64,000 bases of DNA from Conchocele bisecta (lineage: Eukaryota; Mollusca; Bivalvia; Lucinida; Thyasiridae): positions 83,818,447 through 83,882,446 of the forward strand of contig CM055265.1 of the NCBI GenBank assembly GCA_029237695.1. The letters are read 5' to 3'. Position numbers and translations under genes: made by a program. Positions 1 to 46,689 of the stretch are shown one piece after another. The notes beneath the pieces were generated by a model. That model did no database searches and had not been told where the DNA came from. It saw only the letters and a program-made list of their open reading frames with translations. Position 1 is the first letter of the stretch. The number at the start of each line of letters is the position of its first letter.

Positions 1-2412
1 TAAATTTGCGATTCTTTCCCAAATTAGACCCAAAATGGACGATTTTTTTTTCTTCTTATGGACGCATAGCCTCCTTTTATCTCACCGATGTGAATGTGCA
101 GCTTATCACGTTTGTACATTTCGTAAATTAATCCGAGCAAACTGGGAATAACATCAATTATTGGTCCCAGTAACAAAGCAGTGCTAATTGTTATGTGCTC
201 GATTTCATTTTTCCGGCATGCGTTCGCGCTCACCATTGGTGGAATATTAATTAGGTGTAAAGGCTGACCAATCGGAGATCGCGTATCAGTGGCGCAGATT
301 AACTCAACCCAGATTAACTAAATTGTTACAGCACTGCCCACAAGCCCCGGCGCATGTACACAAATGTGTACGTGACAACTGGCCTTGTTTCGCTACGTCA
401 TAATTGAGCCAGTGCATGAGATAATCAACTTTATTATATAACTGAGATTTTCGCCGAGAATGATTTGACTTTTTTCTGCAAATATATCGGAAAGTTGATA
501 ACATTTTCAGAGCAAATGCGTAATAATTACTAATTTAATATTCGTCAACATTCGATATCGTTTACAGAAAATGTACACTATTATCAGATTCATCTTCGTC
601 GAAATCTCAGTGATAAGCCTGATTACCTCATGAACTGGCGCAATATTATAACACGTCGGGCAAAACATGTCTATACAGGGTCTGTGGTGTTGAAAGGGTT
701 AAAACTCTGTGCGTACTCAAACCCACAGGTGGAATAGTCGGACGTGTGACACAAAGAAAATGACCATTACAAAAATATCCATTACCCCACCCACTTGGTC
801 TCGTTCTATTATTAACGTCATGTACAGTACCATACCAGGTGGTGGGATAATGGGATTGTTTTAATAGGCATTTATTTTGGTGTCAGGTCCGAGTCTTCCA
901 CCTGTGCTCACCATATGAGTAAGCACAGATTGCAACGCACGAGCTTGTCACGTGACGTTGCAGCTGATGGAACAGGATATCGGTCATTGGGTCATTGCGT
1001 CATCGAATGATGATGGCTACACGTGTTTCTACACGCGTTTACAATAATGGATTGCACGGACCTGTGTAGATCTACATTCTACATGAACAGTAGCGGATTT
1101 TTTTTTTTTGTTACGAAATATTGAGCGTAGAATGCAGGAAATTGCTTCAATACAAAAATTTTCCGGGGGGGGGGGTGGCATGCCCCCGGACCCCCTACCC
1201 AACTCCCTCGCACCACTCAGTCGACGAACGAGCATATCCCGATTTTTTTTATTTTTTTATTTATTTTCTTTTTTTTTTTTATGAAATATTGAGCGTAAAA
1301 TGCAGGAAATGGCTTCCCTCAATTCAAATATTTTCCGGGGGGCATGCCCCGGACCCCCTACCCAACTCCCTCGCACCACTCATAGTCGAGGACGAACGAG
1401 CATATGCCCCGAAATTTCTTTTTTTTTTTTTTTTTTTTCCTTTTTTTTTATGAAATATGAGCGTAAAATGCAGGAAAAGGTTGGCTCCTCAATTCAAAAA
1501 AAATTTCCGGGGGGGGGGGGGGGGGGGGGGTGGGGGGGTGGGGGGGGGGGGGGGCAGCCTGCCCCCGGACACCCCTAGCCGACTCCCTCGCATCCGCCTC
1601 AGTCGACGACGAGCATACCTCGTTCAAGTCCCCCCCCCCTGATGAACATGATGAAGATAACCGTGAAAACTTATGGCATATAGGCATTGGCGACGTCGTT
1701 CATTCGCAGTCGCAGTATACCGTGTACATGTATTTTTTGTTGACATTATGATGCGTCTTGGGCGAGAACGGATATTATCACGGGATACCCTTATCACGCA
1801 TGGCGAAAGTGTCAATATGTCAATTGGCGGTTTCATTATGCGGGTGTAACGATACAGTCTGTATGTGCCCCAGGTGATGGCCAATAGTCCATACACGATC
1901 GTCTACTCTATAATTGGCGAAGGTGCGATAATAATACATTTGAGCGATCTTTGCTTTGTGTACAAACTTGTGATTAATAGACGAAACCACCAGCGTGCAT
2001 TTAATTACGTTGTCCATATTCTGGGACATGATATTCCTGAGGAATGCCGCGCTATGAATACAAATCGTCGCGATACCAGCACGCATTTAATTCTGTTGTG
2101 CATATTCTGGGACGTTATATTCCTGAGGAACTCCGCACTACGAATACAATTCGCCGCGAATGGCTGCGTTATATACGTTAGACATCAATTCTCTGTAATA
2201 TACGCCGCCTATACATATATCCCGCTATATGAACCACTCCATGTTGACCTGAAAAACAGACACTCACCAGTCTGACAGCCAACCACCCATAGAAGTGATT
2301 TTCGCACAAGCACACCCACCCATGTATGCAATTTAAAGAAACAGACACCCTGGCATATATTTTCTTTAAACTGCCGTCTTGGAGGTGCGGGTATGTTTTA
2401 ATGGAACAGCCC
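1..2412. mobile_element. Harbinger-like element, copy A (cut by window edge)
   Basis: Inverted, near-identical copy of 16193-20695. It ends at 2412 with GGAACAGCCC, the complement of the start of copy B. Position 1 matches ~20695 of copy B, so ~390 bp lie outside the window. It contains a G/T-rich nested repeat (1083-1640) and a small open frame (236-24, minus) also open in copy B. No transposase is recognisable. Confidence 0.75.
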
Positions 2413-2659
2413 TGACGAGGAGGCGAGATGTAGTATGGTGGGGTGTATTGTAAATACAAGGTGGGATGACACACAAGGGGTGGGGCGAAGAGGGTGAACG
2501 GTATGGAAGATGTCATTAGCGGCCTGTATATAATTGACAATACATAGAGGTGACATAGAAAGGGTGGCAAGAATGGGTGTATGTGGTATGTACGAGGGCG
2601 ACCATCATGTAGAAATGGGGCGGGTGATCAGATGTGGGGCGGTGTTGTATGGTACATAC

Positions 2660-2720
2660 TAGATGAGGTGACAATGGCACAGAAAGCGGCTGGGGTGTTG
2701 AGGGTGGGCGGGGCTGTATA
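2660..2720. repeat. intron minisatellite, left remnant
   Basis: TACTAGATGAGGTGACAATG, AGAAAGCGG, GTGTTGAGGGTGGGCGGG; continues at 5944 after element H1a. Confidence 0.6.
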
Positions 2721-5700
2721 AACTAGAAATGGACGCTTGTCGACAAGCGCATGTGTATCCCCCTCCCCAGATACACAAGTAGTTTGAAAAAAGGGTGTTC
2801 GAGTTATGCTCCGGAGACAAAAATCAGTGACGGAAAAACAAAGGGAGATAACTAAAGAATTAGTGATGCAAGAGTTGTCATTCTTGCGGGACACACCTTT
2901 AGGGTCGTGGTCTATGCATGTGTGAAGTTTCATGAAAATATTCCAAAGGGTGTTCGAGTTATGCTCCAGACACGAAATCAGTGCACGAAACAACAAAGGG
3001 AGATAACTAAGAAATTAACGACGCAAGAGTTGTCATTCTTACGTGCGACACACCTTTGGGTCGTCTTCTATGCATGTGTGAAGTTTAATAAACTAGAAAA
3101 TGTGTTCATAGAACACGGATGTCCCACATATCGCTTTGATAATAAATGAGGCCAAATTGCAAGTCAAAATTTTCTTTTACCTGAGCGTTAAAGTTTTTGA
3201 AGCACCAAGTATGTGACCTTCACCCTGGGCTTGGCGGGGGCAGGACAAACGTGGATTGGCACAGGGCGGTAGAGGACCATTAGAGCAATGCATATATGAA
3301 ATATGAAGCTGATCCGTGAAAGAAAACAGAAATTATAAGATATTTACCTGAGCGTTAAAGTTTTTGAAGCACTAAGTATATGATGTTAACCCTGGGCTTG
3401 GCGGGGGCGGGACGAACGTGGATTTGGCACAGGGCGGTAGAGGACCATTAGAGCAACGCATATATGAAATATGAAGTTGATCCGTGAATGGAAAGAAAAA
3501 TTATAAGATATTTACCTGAGCATTAAAGTTTTTGAAGCACCAAGTATGTGACCTTGACCCTGGGATTGGCGGGGGCAGGACGAACGTGGATTTGGCACAG
3601 GGCGGTAGAGGACCATTAGAGCAATGCGTATATGAAATATGAAGATGATCCATGAAAGAAAACAGAAATTATAAGATATTTTACGAGCGTTAAAGTTTTT
3701 GAAGCACTAAGTATGTGACCTTGACCCTGGGCTTGGCGGGGGCAGGACGAACGTGGATTTGGCACAGGGCGGTAGACGACCATTAGAGCAACGCGTATAT
3801 GAAATATGAAGTTGATCCGTGAATGGAAATAAAAATTATAAGATATTTTACCTGAGCGATTAAAGTTTTTGAAGCACCTAAGTATGTGACCTTGACCCTG
3901 GGATTGGTGGGGCAGGACGAACGTGGATTTGGCACAGGGCGGTAGAGGACCATTAGAGACAATGCGTATATGAAATATGAAGATGATCCATGATCCATGA
4001 AAAGAAAACAGAAAGTATAAGATATTTACCCAAGCGTTAATGTTTTGAAGCACTAAGTATGTGACCTTGACCCTGGGCTTGACGGGGGCGAGAACGAACG
4101 TGGATTTGGCACAGGGCGGTAGAGGACCATTAGAGCAATGCGTATATGCGTGTTCGAGTTATGCTTTGGATACAAAATCAGAGCACGAAACAACAAAGGG
4201 AGATAAGTAAACAAGAATTCCGCGGAATCAGATGCCTCGCCTTGTCCCGCCTTGACCTCGAGCCTGGGCCCGAAAGCAATTTTCACTGGCCCGAACATAT
4301 TATACAATTATTGACTAGTGAACCATAGAATATCAGATTATATTCTATGGCTCACTAGTCAATAATTGTTTTATTATATGATAATAGTCTGTATATAGCA
4401 CTTACGACCTTATGCTACTAGACAAAAATTGAAAAAGAATTTGAAAAAAGAAATGAAAAAAGAAAATGGAAAAAAAGTTTAAAAATTTAAAATAATAATG
4501 CTTGCTACTGGAGCCCAGAATTTTTTTTAATAGTCCTATATTTATCTACATATATCTGCACAGGTCCACATAATGCCACAATATTTTCAACACAGTTTAC
4601 GGAAATGTAATATAATCATTTACCTGTATAAATTACCTGTAAGTGGTCAGTGGTCAGTTGCACATGCTAGCACATGTACAGGTGAATAGTCTGTATATAG
4701 CACTTACGACCTTCTGCTACTGGACAAAAATTGAAAAATAATTTGAAAAAAAAAATGAAAAAATAAAAATGGAAAAAAAAAGTTTAAAAATAATAATGCT
4801 TGCTACTGGAGCCCAGATTTTTTTTCCAGTCAAATCGAAAATAATTTGAAAAAAAAAAGTGAAAAAAAAATAATGAAAAAAAAAAAAAAAAAAAAAAATT
4901 AAAATTACAAAACAAGTTTAAAAATAATAATGCTTGCTATTGGAGACCAGATTTTTTTTAATAGTCCTATATTTATCTACATATATCTGCAGAGGTCCAC
5001 ATAATGCCACAATATTTTCAACACAGTACCCAATGTAGTGATTTACCTGTATAAATTACCTGGTCAGCAGTGGTCAAGCAGTGGTCAAGCAATGGTCAAG
5101 CAGTGGACATCTGCACATGCTAGCCCATGCTTAGCACATGGTTCTCCCAGTTTCTATTGTTCTCTCTCAGGTAAGGTGTACAGAGCACACGAGAAAAGGT
5201 ATACAGAGCAGACGAGAAAACAGGTCTTCATGCATTATTGTCCAGTTTGTAGAGTGCGCAAAACAAAAAAGGGAGATAACTGAAAAATTAGCTACGCAAG
5301 AGTTGTCATTCTTGTGCGCGACACACCTCCGGGTCGTGGTCTACGCATGTGTGAAGTTTCATGAAAATATTCCAAAGGGTGGTCGAGTTATGCTCCGGAC
5401 AGGAAATCAGTGAGCGAAAACAAAAAAGGGAGATAACTCAAAAATTAGCTATGCAAGAGTTGTCATTCTTGTGCACGACACACCTTCGGTTCGTGGTCTA
5501 ATTGAATGTGTTAAGTTTCATAAAAATATTCCAAAGGGTGGTCGAGTTATGGTCAATCAGTGCGCGAAACAAAAAAGGGAGATAACTCAAAAATTAGCTA
5601 TGCAAGAGTTGTCATTCTTGTGCGCGACACACCTTCGGGTCGTGGTCTATGCATGTGTGAAGTTTCATGAAAATATTCGAAAGGGTGGTGGAGTTATGCT

Positions 5701-5943
5701 CCGGACACGAAATCAGTGCGAGAAACAAAAAAGGGAGATAACTCAAAAATTAGCTATGCAAGAGTTGTCATTCTTGTGCGCGACACACCTTCGGGTCGTG
5801 GTCTATGCATGTGTGAAGTTTCATGAAAATATTCCAAAGGGTGTTCGAGTTATGCTCCGGACAAGAAGTGTCTGCGGCGGACGCGGACGCGGCGCGCTGT
5901 CAAATCCATAGTATCCCCCGACGGTAGTCTGGGGGATACAATT
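2721..5943 (+). mobile_element. Helentron-like element H1, copy a (3.2 kb)
   Basis: Starts AACTAGAAATGG then the perfect palindrome CGCTTGTCGACAAGCG and TGTATCCCCCTCC. It ends in the hairpin GTATCCCCC-loop-GGGGGATAC then AATT. The core holds six ~175-bp units (3160-4140, word ACCTTGACCCTGGG), A-rich units (4380-5020) and five ~150-bp units (5240-5870, word GGGAGATAACT). No Rep/helicase frame was seen, so it is non-autonomous. It splits a minisatellite without an obvious target duplication, as rolling-circle elements do. Class is inferred from structure. Confidence 0.65.
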
Positions 5944-6078
5944 ATGTACTAGGCGAGGTGATAATGGCATAGAAAGCGGCCGGTGTGTTGAGGGTGGACG
6001 GGGGTGTATATGTACTAGGTGAGGTGACAATGGCACAGAAAGCGGGCGGGGTGTTGAGGGTGGGTGGTATGTACGTAC
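5944..6078. repeat. intron minisatellite, right remnant
   Basis: Two ~60-bp units of the same sequence, running up to the exon 13 donor. Confidence 0.6.
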
Positions 6079-40225
<34,147 letters not shown>

Positions 40226-40687
40226 GCTTGCACCTGAATACATGGATTGATTGATTTGAGTTTATATGTGGCCAGGACTGGATAAATGGGGCTTATGGGT
40301 TTTGCGACCAGCGTAGATCCAGATCAGCCTGTGATTCCGCAGTCTGATCAGGATCTGCACTGTTCGCTATTCCATCAAGGAAACACCATTCATGCTTCTA
40401 AACAATCAATATAGATCGTTATCAGGCTACATGGTTGATTTTACCAGATTTGCAGATTTGAGGATAATTTAGCTACATTAGACTTATAACAATCCTGCTA
40501 ACAACAAAAAGTATGCAGGTCACAGATAACTTATGGTTAAAATATCTACAAAATACGTATGGTAATGTAATGAGAACACTATATGTACCAGATTGTTCAA
40601 ATTATTCAAATAAATCAGTTTTTATCAACAAATTTCGATTCTTCTCTTTTGTTTTTGTTGTTGTTGTATGTCACGTGTTCAAAAAGT

Positions 40688-40695
40688 GCGGGAAA
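40688..40695 (-). promoter_or_regulatory. candidate E2F site upstream of mcm4
   Basis: The plus strand reads GCGGGAAA, the reverse of an E2F core TTTCCCGC, about 460 bp upstream of the mcm4 start codon. MCM genes are classic E2F targets. A single short match without a mapped transcription start is weak evidence. Confidence 0.3.
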
Positions 40696-40823
40696 ATCAC
40701 GGCTTGCTTTAACAGCGCAAACAAGTTTCATTTGCACAAATGGATCTGGAGCAGCTCTCGGTGTTCTCGCCTCCCTTTGGAACTTTAGGCTCACACTGTT
40801 TTTGGTGGAGAGTGGTTATCCAT

Positions 40824-41248
40824 CAGGCGTGGATCCAGGGGGGGGGGGGCGGGGGGGGGGGGGGGGGGGGGGGCGCGCACCCGGCGCACGCCCCCCACTA
40901 TTTTTCGGGCAATGGTCATTTTTTGTAAAGCCAAAAGCGCAAAATAGCAGCCCAACACAGTCGTAAATAACGTAAAAAAACGTTATCTCCTTGATGACGT
41001 TTAACTGTAAGGGTAAAGACTGGAGAACCGATTTTTCTTCACAAAAAAATCCATTTTTTGTCTATTTTGCTTCGTGTAGTTGTGGCCCTGATGTGCCGGG
41101 AAATTGTCTCAAATGATGTTTTTTTTTCTTCAAATTTTCCTGGGGGAAGACCCCCACACCCCCCCCCCCCCCCACTTCAGCACTCGCACAGTCAGTCTTC
41201 AACCAACTTTTGCGCCCCCCACCCCCCAAATTCCTGGATCCGCCCCTG
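40824..41248. mobile_element. G/C-tract element with GGCGGATCC-type ends
   Basis: CAGGCGTGGATCCAGG to CCTGGATCCGCCCCTG, long G tract near the left and C tract near the right. No clear target duplication. Lies ~600 bp upstream of mcm4 exon 1. Confidence 0.5.
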
Positions 41249-41810
41249 TCAATTGTCGCATATGAATAGGCTATTAGGGGTTGGAGATGGGCGCCGATCG
41301 GCATGGGCATGGGTGCCGAGTAATGTGACCAGTGGGATGGAATGTTTGTAATCATGATCATCAAGTTGACAACGGAAAAGGGATTGTTGGGTGAAACTTA
41401 CGGATTTTGAGTGTTTGCATTTCAAATTAAGAATCTCCATTATTCTCCTATTGCAAACATATATACTTTGTGTGTGTTATGGCTGTCATAATTGCTTTTA
41501 ATTAAACTGGATATCGAAAATCATTACCAGGTTTTTAATGACGTTCTAAGCCACGACGTCAACATTCTGTAAAATCAAGCGTTGAGCACTACTACATGCT
41601 AAGATATATGGTGACATTTTTCTGCCATCCACATAACGTGATAAACTGATAGCCAAGTCGTCTTACTACACCTTGTAAGACGTATTTACAACCTATCAAT
41701 CGCGGCAAGACGTCTTACAAACTGGCCAGGACAAGATAAATTGAACATGATAGGTAACACGATATTTTCAAAAACGTGATACTGCTCATTGGTGACATCA
41801 TTTTTTGTAG

Positions 41811-42271
41811 AGCCCGCTTGCGGAAAGCGAGACATTGTGATCACAATGACGTCCGGGTGTCTGTGCGTGTGTCCGTCCGTCCGAAAAAGTATTTTAATAC
41901 CTCTGCAGTCCCAAGTCACTTTGACTTGAAACTTCATATGCGTATTAGTCATCATCCATATAATCATGCTGTATCCCACTCATGCGGCCCCCTGTGCCCA
42001 AGGTGAAGGTCAAATGACTTAGAAGTTTGCGTTAAATTTTGTCAAAATTTGTGTTAAAGTTTTCTGATATCTACTATCTCTGTAACTGTAAGTTACATTT
42101 GCTTGAAACTTCGTAAGCTTATTGGTCATCATCCATATATTCATTCTGTGTCCCACTCACTTTTGATTTTAAAATTAAATTAAATTTTTTACATACCCTA
42201 TACCTCCACAACCCTTAATTCAAACTTCAAATAAATACACTCTGAGCCCATCAAATGCCTCGGCGGGCTCA
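41811..42271. mobile_element. tandem-unit element with GAGCCCGC ends
   Basis: One end reads GAGCCCGCTTGCGGAAAGCGAG; the other reads CGGCGGGCTC. Between are two ~150-bp units (TTGAAACTTC, CATCATCCATAT) and GTGTGTCCGTCCGTCCG. Resembles the other tandem-core elements but lacks the AACWAGA start. Confidence 0.4.
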
Positions 42272-42678
42272 ACAAGTGGGCCGCGGTCATCTGGCTATTT
42301 TTATTTCTTCAAAGTTTCTCGTAGAATAAAGACAGTAAGACGACGTAATAACTTTATATTTAAAAAATCAATATGTGAACTATAACATACTTATTGTTTA
42401 CCCAATCCAGTCGCGAAGCTCCACCCCGAAACGTGATTTTGAATCGCTATACTATAGCATATGATTGGCGGTGTGACACAAAGTGAGCGCGTGTGTGGGC
42501 GGTAATAATTCATCTTGACCAGTTAGTAAGTTGTCTTCACATGACAAGTATTGCTTTAAGACTTACTGACTTATGAAAGCGACGTAATTATAAAATGTCA
42601 TAAACGACAAGTATGCATTGAGACGACTTACTAACTGATGAAGGCGATGTAAAATGTCATAAAATTGATGTCACTGGA

Positions 42679-42825
42679 CACAGGTGGAAGACTCTGTGAC
42701 GCAAAAAAATGCCCATTACCAAAAAACTAAGACATAATAGTACTGTATGAGACCAAGTGGGTGGGGTAATGGCTTTTTTGTAATGGGCATTTTTTTGTAT
42801 CACAGGTCCGAGCCTTCCACCTGTG
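42679..42825. mobile_element. 147-bp palindromic hAT-type MITE
   Basis: CACAGGTGGAAGACTC to its near complement, with perfect 8-bp duplication TCACTGGA (42671-42678, 42826-42833). Related copies lie within the Harbinger-like elements near 740-905 and 19785-19985. Confidence 0.75.
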
Positions 42826-43145
42826 TCACTGGAGGGAAGTATCAAGCTTTTTTCACAATAGGTCGTGTTTGTTATCACGTCGACGTTTATACAGATCAAC
42901 CCTTGCTGTATTCGGTATATCATAACAAATGCATCGGCATTGTTCCTAACAACTGTGACAGGACAAATTCTAGGCGTAGAAAGTGTTTAACGTCTCAGCA
43001 ACAGCTAATTTCATATAGAGACGGGACCACAGTTAAGTCTCATCCGACAGAGACCCATCTCGTAGAAGCCGCGGTGCAGTGGCTGGTTGTGGAGGGGTGG
43101 GGGTGCTGCGAGAAATATAAATCAGGACACAAATACCGAAATTAG

Positions 43146-45131
43146 TGACTATATGCTCTTTTTTTTTTGCAACGTCAGGGGCGTCGTAACAGGCCCGGCA
43201 GTTCTGGAAACTGCTGGACCAATAATTGTGACAAAATATGATTTTTTGTTGAACTATTTAGACGTCATATATCAAAGGTTTATGTTATTAATGGAATGGT
43301 AACAACATATATACACTTTAGACAAGTGGTGGGAGTGTCAGGAGGGGGTGTATCCCCTGCCTTCGCCGGACCAAACCTATGGTGCTTCCGACTCCCCTGA
43401 CAGTGGCAACATTTTTGCAGTCACATACACGTAGTTGGATTAGAATCTAATTGTTTTGCTGATGGCTGTACGACAACTGGGTGAATGGCAAACAGCGTAG
43501 GCCCTGGTCAGACTGTACGGATCCGGACGTGCTGGTGGATCCATAGCTTCACCGCTAACAGATGTCGAAAGATACTTTTTCCGATACGCATGTGCATACA
43601 CATAAAATGACGGATCTTCCAATCAATTTTGTCGTCAAGGTCTGCTGTTTATTTTTAATATTTTACATTTTTCTCATCAGAACATGATTTGATGTCACTT
43701 GAAAACTATTTCCATTGGAAATATATTGTGGCTGACAAACCTAAATAATTCAGACGCATTGAAATCATTATTCCAGTCTCTGTAATATAATTTGTCTAAT
43801 TCTCATGGCAGCAACAGCATTTTCCTGAGAATTATTGGTTTTCCTGATCATGGACAGAAGTCATTGTCAGATAAATTTACTTACCGGTAGTGATTGTCTG
43901 TGCCATTTTTATACCAGCCGTTGAAGAGTTCGCAACGTTAGATAATACATCTAAGGGAAGTAATAGATATATTATGAAACTGGTAAATAGAGCTGATAGG
44001 ACTTGTGGGAGTGTAATATACACGATATACATCTCACAGATTGTTTGGCCATCTAACTCCCGTCACAGTGTGGGGAAGACATTGACAGGTGCATTCTTAT
44101 GTTTCTGGATCAAAATATGGTGTCTATATTATAACCTTAACAAATAATTATTTAACATCCTTTATTATGCACAGTCTTCTGGTACATGTACAAGGAAAAT
44201 AATCGACAACCTCATTAAAGCATCAACTTTTGTTTTCCACAGTCAATGTGGGTAATATACGTCACATGCACATGCTATCAGCAACAACCAACATTTTTCA
44301 AAATATTTAAACAATGACAGAAACAATTTTCGTATCAGGCAGATACTAGGAGTACTTGAATACATGCATTATTAAATTTACGATGATGAAGCCACCTGGA
44401 AAGCTGTAGACATTTCAGAGTTGTTTTGAGAAACTTTAGTAACTTTGAAATGGCTACAGCTGTAAAGCCACCATTGTCAGTGTAACCTCATATCATTTTT
44501 TAAAAAATCTGAATTTTATTGCATCAAAATATCGCCAGCAATTGCCGAGTCATTTTGGAAAATGTATGTTGAAGCAAGCTTAAATAGCAGATGCCAGTGA
44601 TGCACATTAGCCACGTTGTTGCACAACACCTGGACCCGTGCTTAATAAAACTTTCTGAAAAAGTTCTGATGCTCGAAATCAGGACCTTTGATTGATCAAG
44701 TCTGAACTGTGCTCAGTTTTGGCCAATCAAATTGCCTGATTTCAAGTACAAATTTGGAGAACATGCTCAAAAAGTTTCATAAGCATGGGAACTACAGCAA
44801 AATTAAAACCTGGCTCACATTGTTTTGATTCCACCCATATGACTAGTATTTTATAACAGTTTAATCATTGCTATTGTTTGTATTTGGCATGATACCCGAG
44901 ACATGAATGTGACACTATAATTTAGGTCAATATATAACCAACTGCATTACAACTAGAGATTATGTTTCTAAACATCGTTATGCTCCCTGGTGTAGTGGGC
45001 CAAACACAATAAACAAGCTGTATGCATTATGTATATCACTTAAATATCATGAAATAAACAAGGAACTGTTACGTATTTTTTTATGGAAACGTTTCAGTAA
45101 TCTTGTGATGTTCATAAATGTCAACATCATG
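43146..45131. other. intergenic stretch, no gene seen
   Basis: AT-rich sequence with scattered stops in all frames. A short GC-rich patch at 43330-43405 and a diverged SINE-like piece just before it (42985-43090) are the only features. No exon-like segment or repeat family was recognised. Confidence 0.5.
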
Positions 45132-45382
45132 TTAACCCTTAGACCGCTATCTTAATTTTGTTTGTCGTCTGCTGTTTATTTTCTATTTTCCATTTTTATC
45201 ATCAAAAACATGCTTTAACAGCACTTTAGAATAATTTACAACATGCTTTGACAGTACTTCAGAATCATTTCCATTGGAAATGATTCTGAAGTGCTGTCAA
45301 ACCATGTTTTTATTGAGAAATAAGGCAAGATATAAAAGCAACAGCAGACGACAATTGTTGTGAGTAGCGGTCTAAGGGTTAA
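45132..45382. mobile_element. piggyBac-like MITE (TTAA)
   Basis: TTAACCCTTAGACCGCTA to TAGCGGTCTAAGGGTTAA, with second inverted word GTCGTCTGCTG and a central palindrome. Confidence 0.7.
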
Positions 45383-46607
45383 CATAGGTTTGAGTGTGTC
45401 GCATATACACATGTATCAAACCTGAATATTATATTATCCTTCAAAATATATTGGAAATTTAATAATTACGACATGAAGAAACTTCAGTGACTATGTAAAG
45501 GTCAAAAAGATCAAGGTCACGTTAACCATGGTGTGAGTGTGTGACACTTGCCCACTTGCCCACTTGTATGAAGCTTGCAATCTGTAAATTAATCATTCAA
45601 GTTAATATACCGTATAAATATTGAAGTAATGGCATGATGGAGAAACTCTTCCAAACTTTTTGACGTACATGACAATGGACATACTGACAGAACTTCAGGA
45701 GCTAAGCAATATGCTCCCCTTGTTATCACATACATGTAGGAGGAGCATAAATAAATACTGTACTGTGGTTTAGGATATAACGTACGTTGATGTAAAATGT
45801 AGTTTTGCTATAGCACATGAATTCATGTATTTTATCAAGTTCTTTCCTTTTACATTATTATTTGTGCACATAGATTCTGTATACCGTTATCACAAAATGT
45901 ATGTATTTAAAATGTGTTTAATTTAACAATACATCTATTTCTTATGTACGACGTCTTATTTGCCGAAATTGTTCTGTTTTAGTAATTTTGTTAGATCCAT
46001 CGTACATCTTTCTGTCAAAAAGATTTCAATTGGAATCAGCAATATATCTGATTGAACGCTGAAACAGATATCTTGCTATTTTTACAAAATATCCAAATCA
46101 ATTTATATCTGTATTGGAATTACAGAGATATTAACATGTTTTTCATAGTCAAGGGTATCTTATTACCGGTATATCTATTTCAGTCACTACAATATATTGA
46201 TTTAACCCAATACATTCGGAATACATCTTTATGTGTATGAAAGGTTTAAGACGGCTCAAATAGTGATTGCAACATGTACTTCTAAGCATATACAAAGCAA
46301 TTATTTAGAAATATTTGGTATTTTGCACAAACAAAATGTATCCTCACTCCTCAGGATGAAATTGGTTAACTTTCATAGGAACTTATTAACCGACAGTATT
46401 ATCTTGTTTTGGGGAATAAATATTAAACAACAGGCCATATATTTGAATGTATGGATATGTAGGCTAGTCTGGGTCTACAATTTGAAATTTGTTGAAAGTT
46501 AAATTTTATCAAGATACACATTGCATATATTTGCAACCCCTGTTGTAAAAGCTGGTGATGCACATGAACTGTCACATATTACATTTACATTGTACATGTC
46601 ATCCATA
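45383..46607. other. intergenic stretch, no gene seen
   Basis: AT-rich, no long conserved frame and no repeat that I could match within the window. A lone TTAACCCTT end at 46607 marks a decayed piggyBac-like MITE. Confidence 0.45.
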
Positions 46608-46689
46608 TTAACCCTTAAAAGGCGGGAAACAAATCTTGCCGTCTGCTGTTTTTTAATTCTGCAAAATTGTCTTATTTCTAAATTAAGGG

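Noticed and set aside
1121..1642. Gly/Pro-rich open frames
   Set aside because: Translations of G and C tracts and poly-T runs.
1865..2275. 136-residue frame also open in copy B (16739-16353)
   Set aside because: It covers an internal tandem duplication in the element; no domain is recognisable and one shared ancestral frame is weak evidence.
5138..5911. Frames with repeated CATHLRVVVYACVKFHENI
   Set aside because: They translate the ~150-bp tandem units of H1; the frame changes between copies because of indels.
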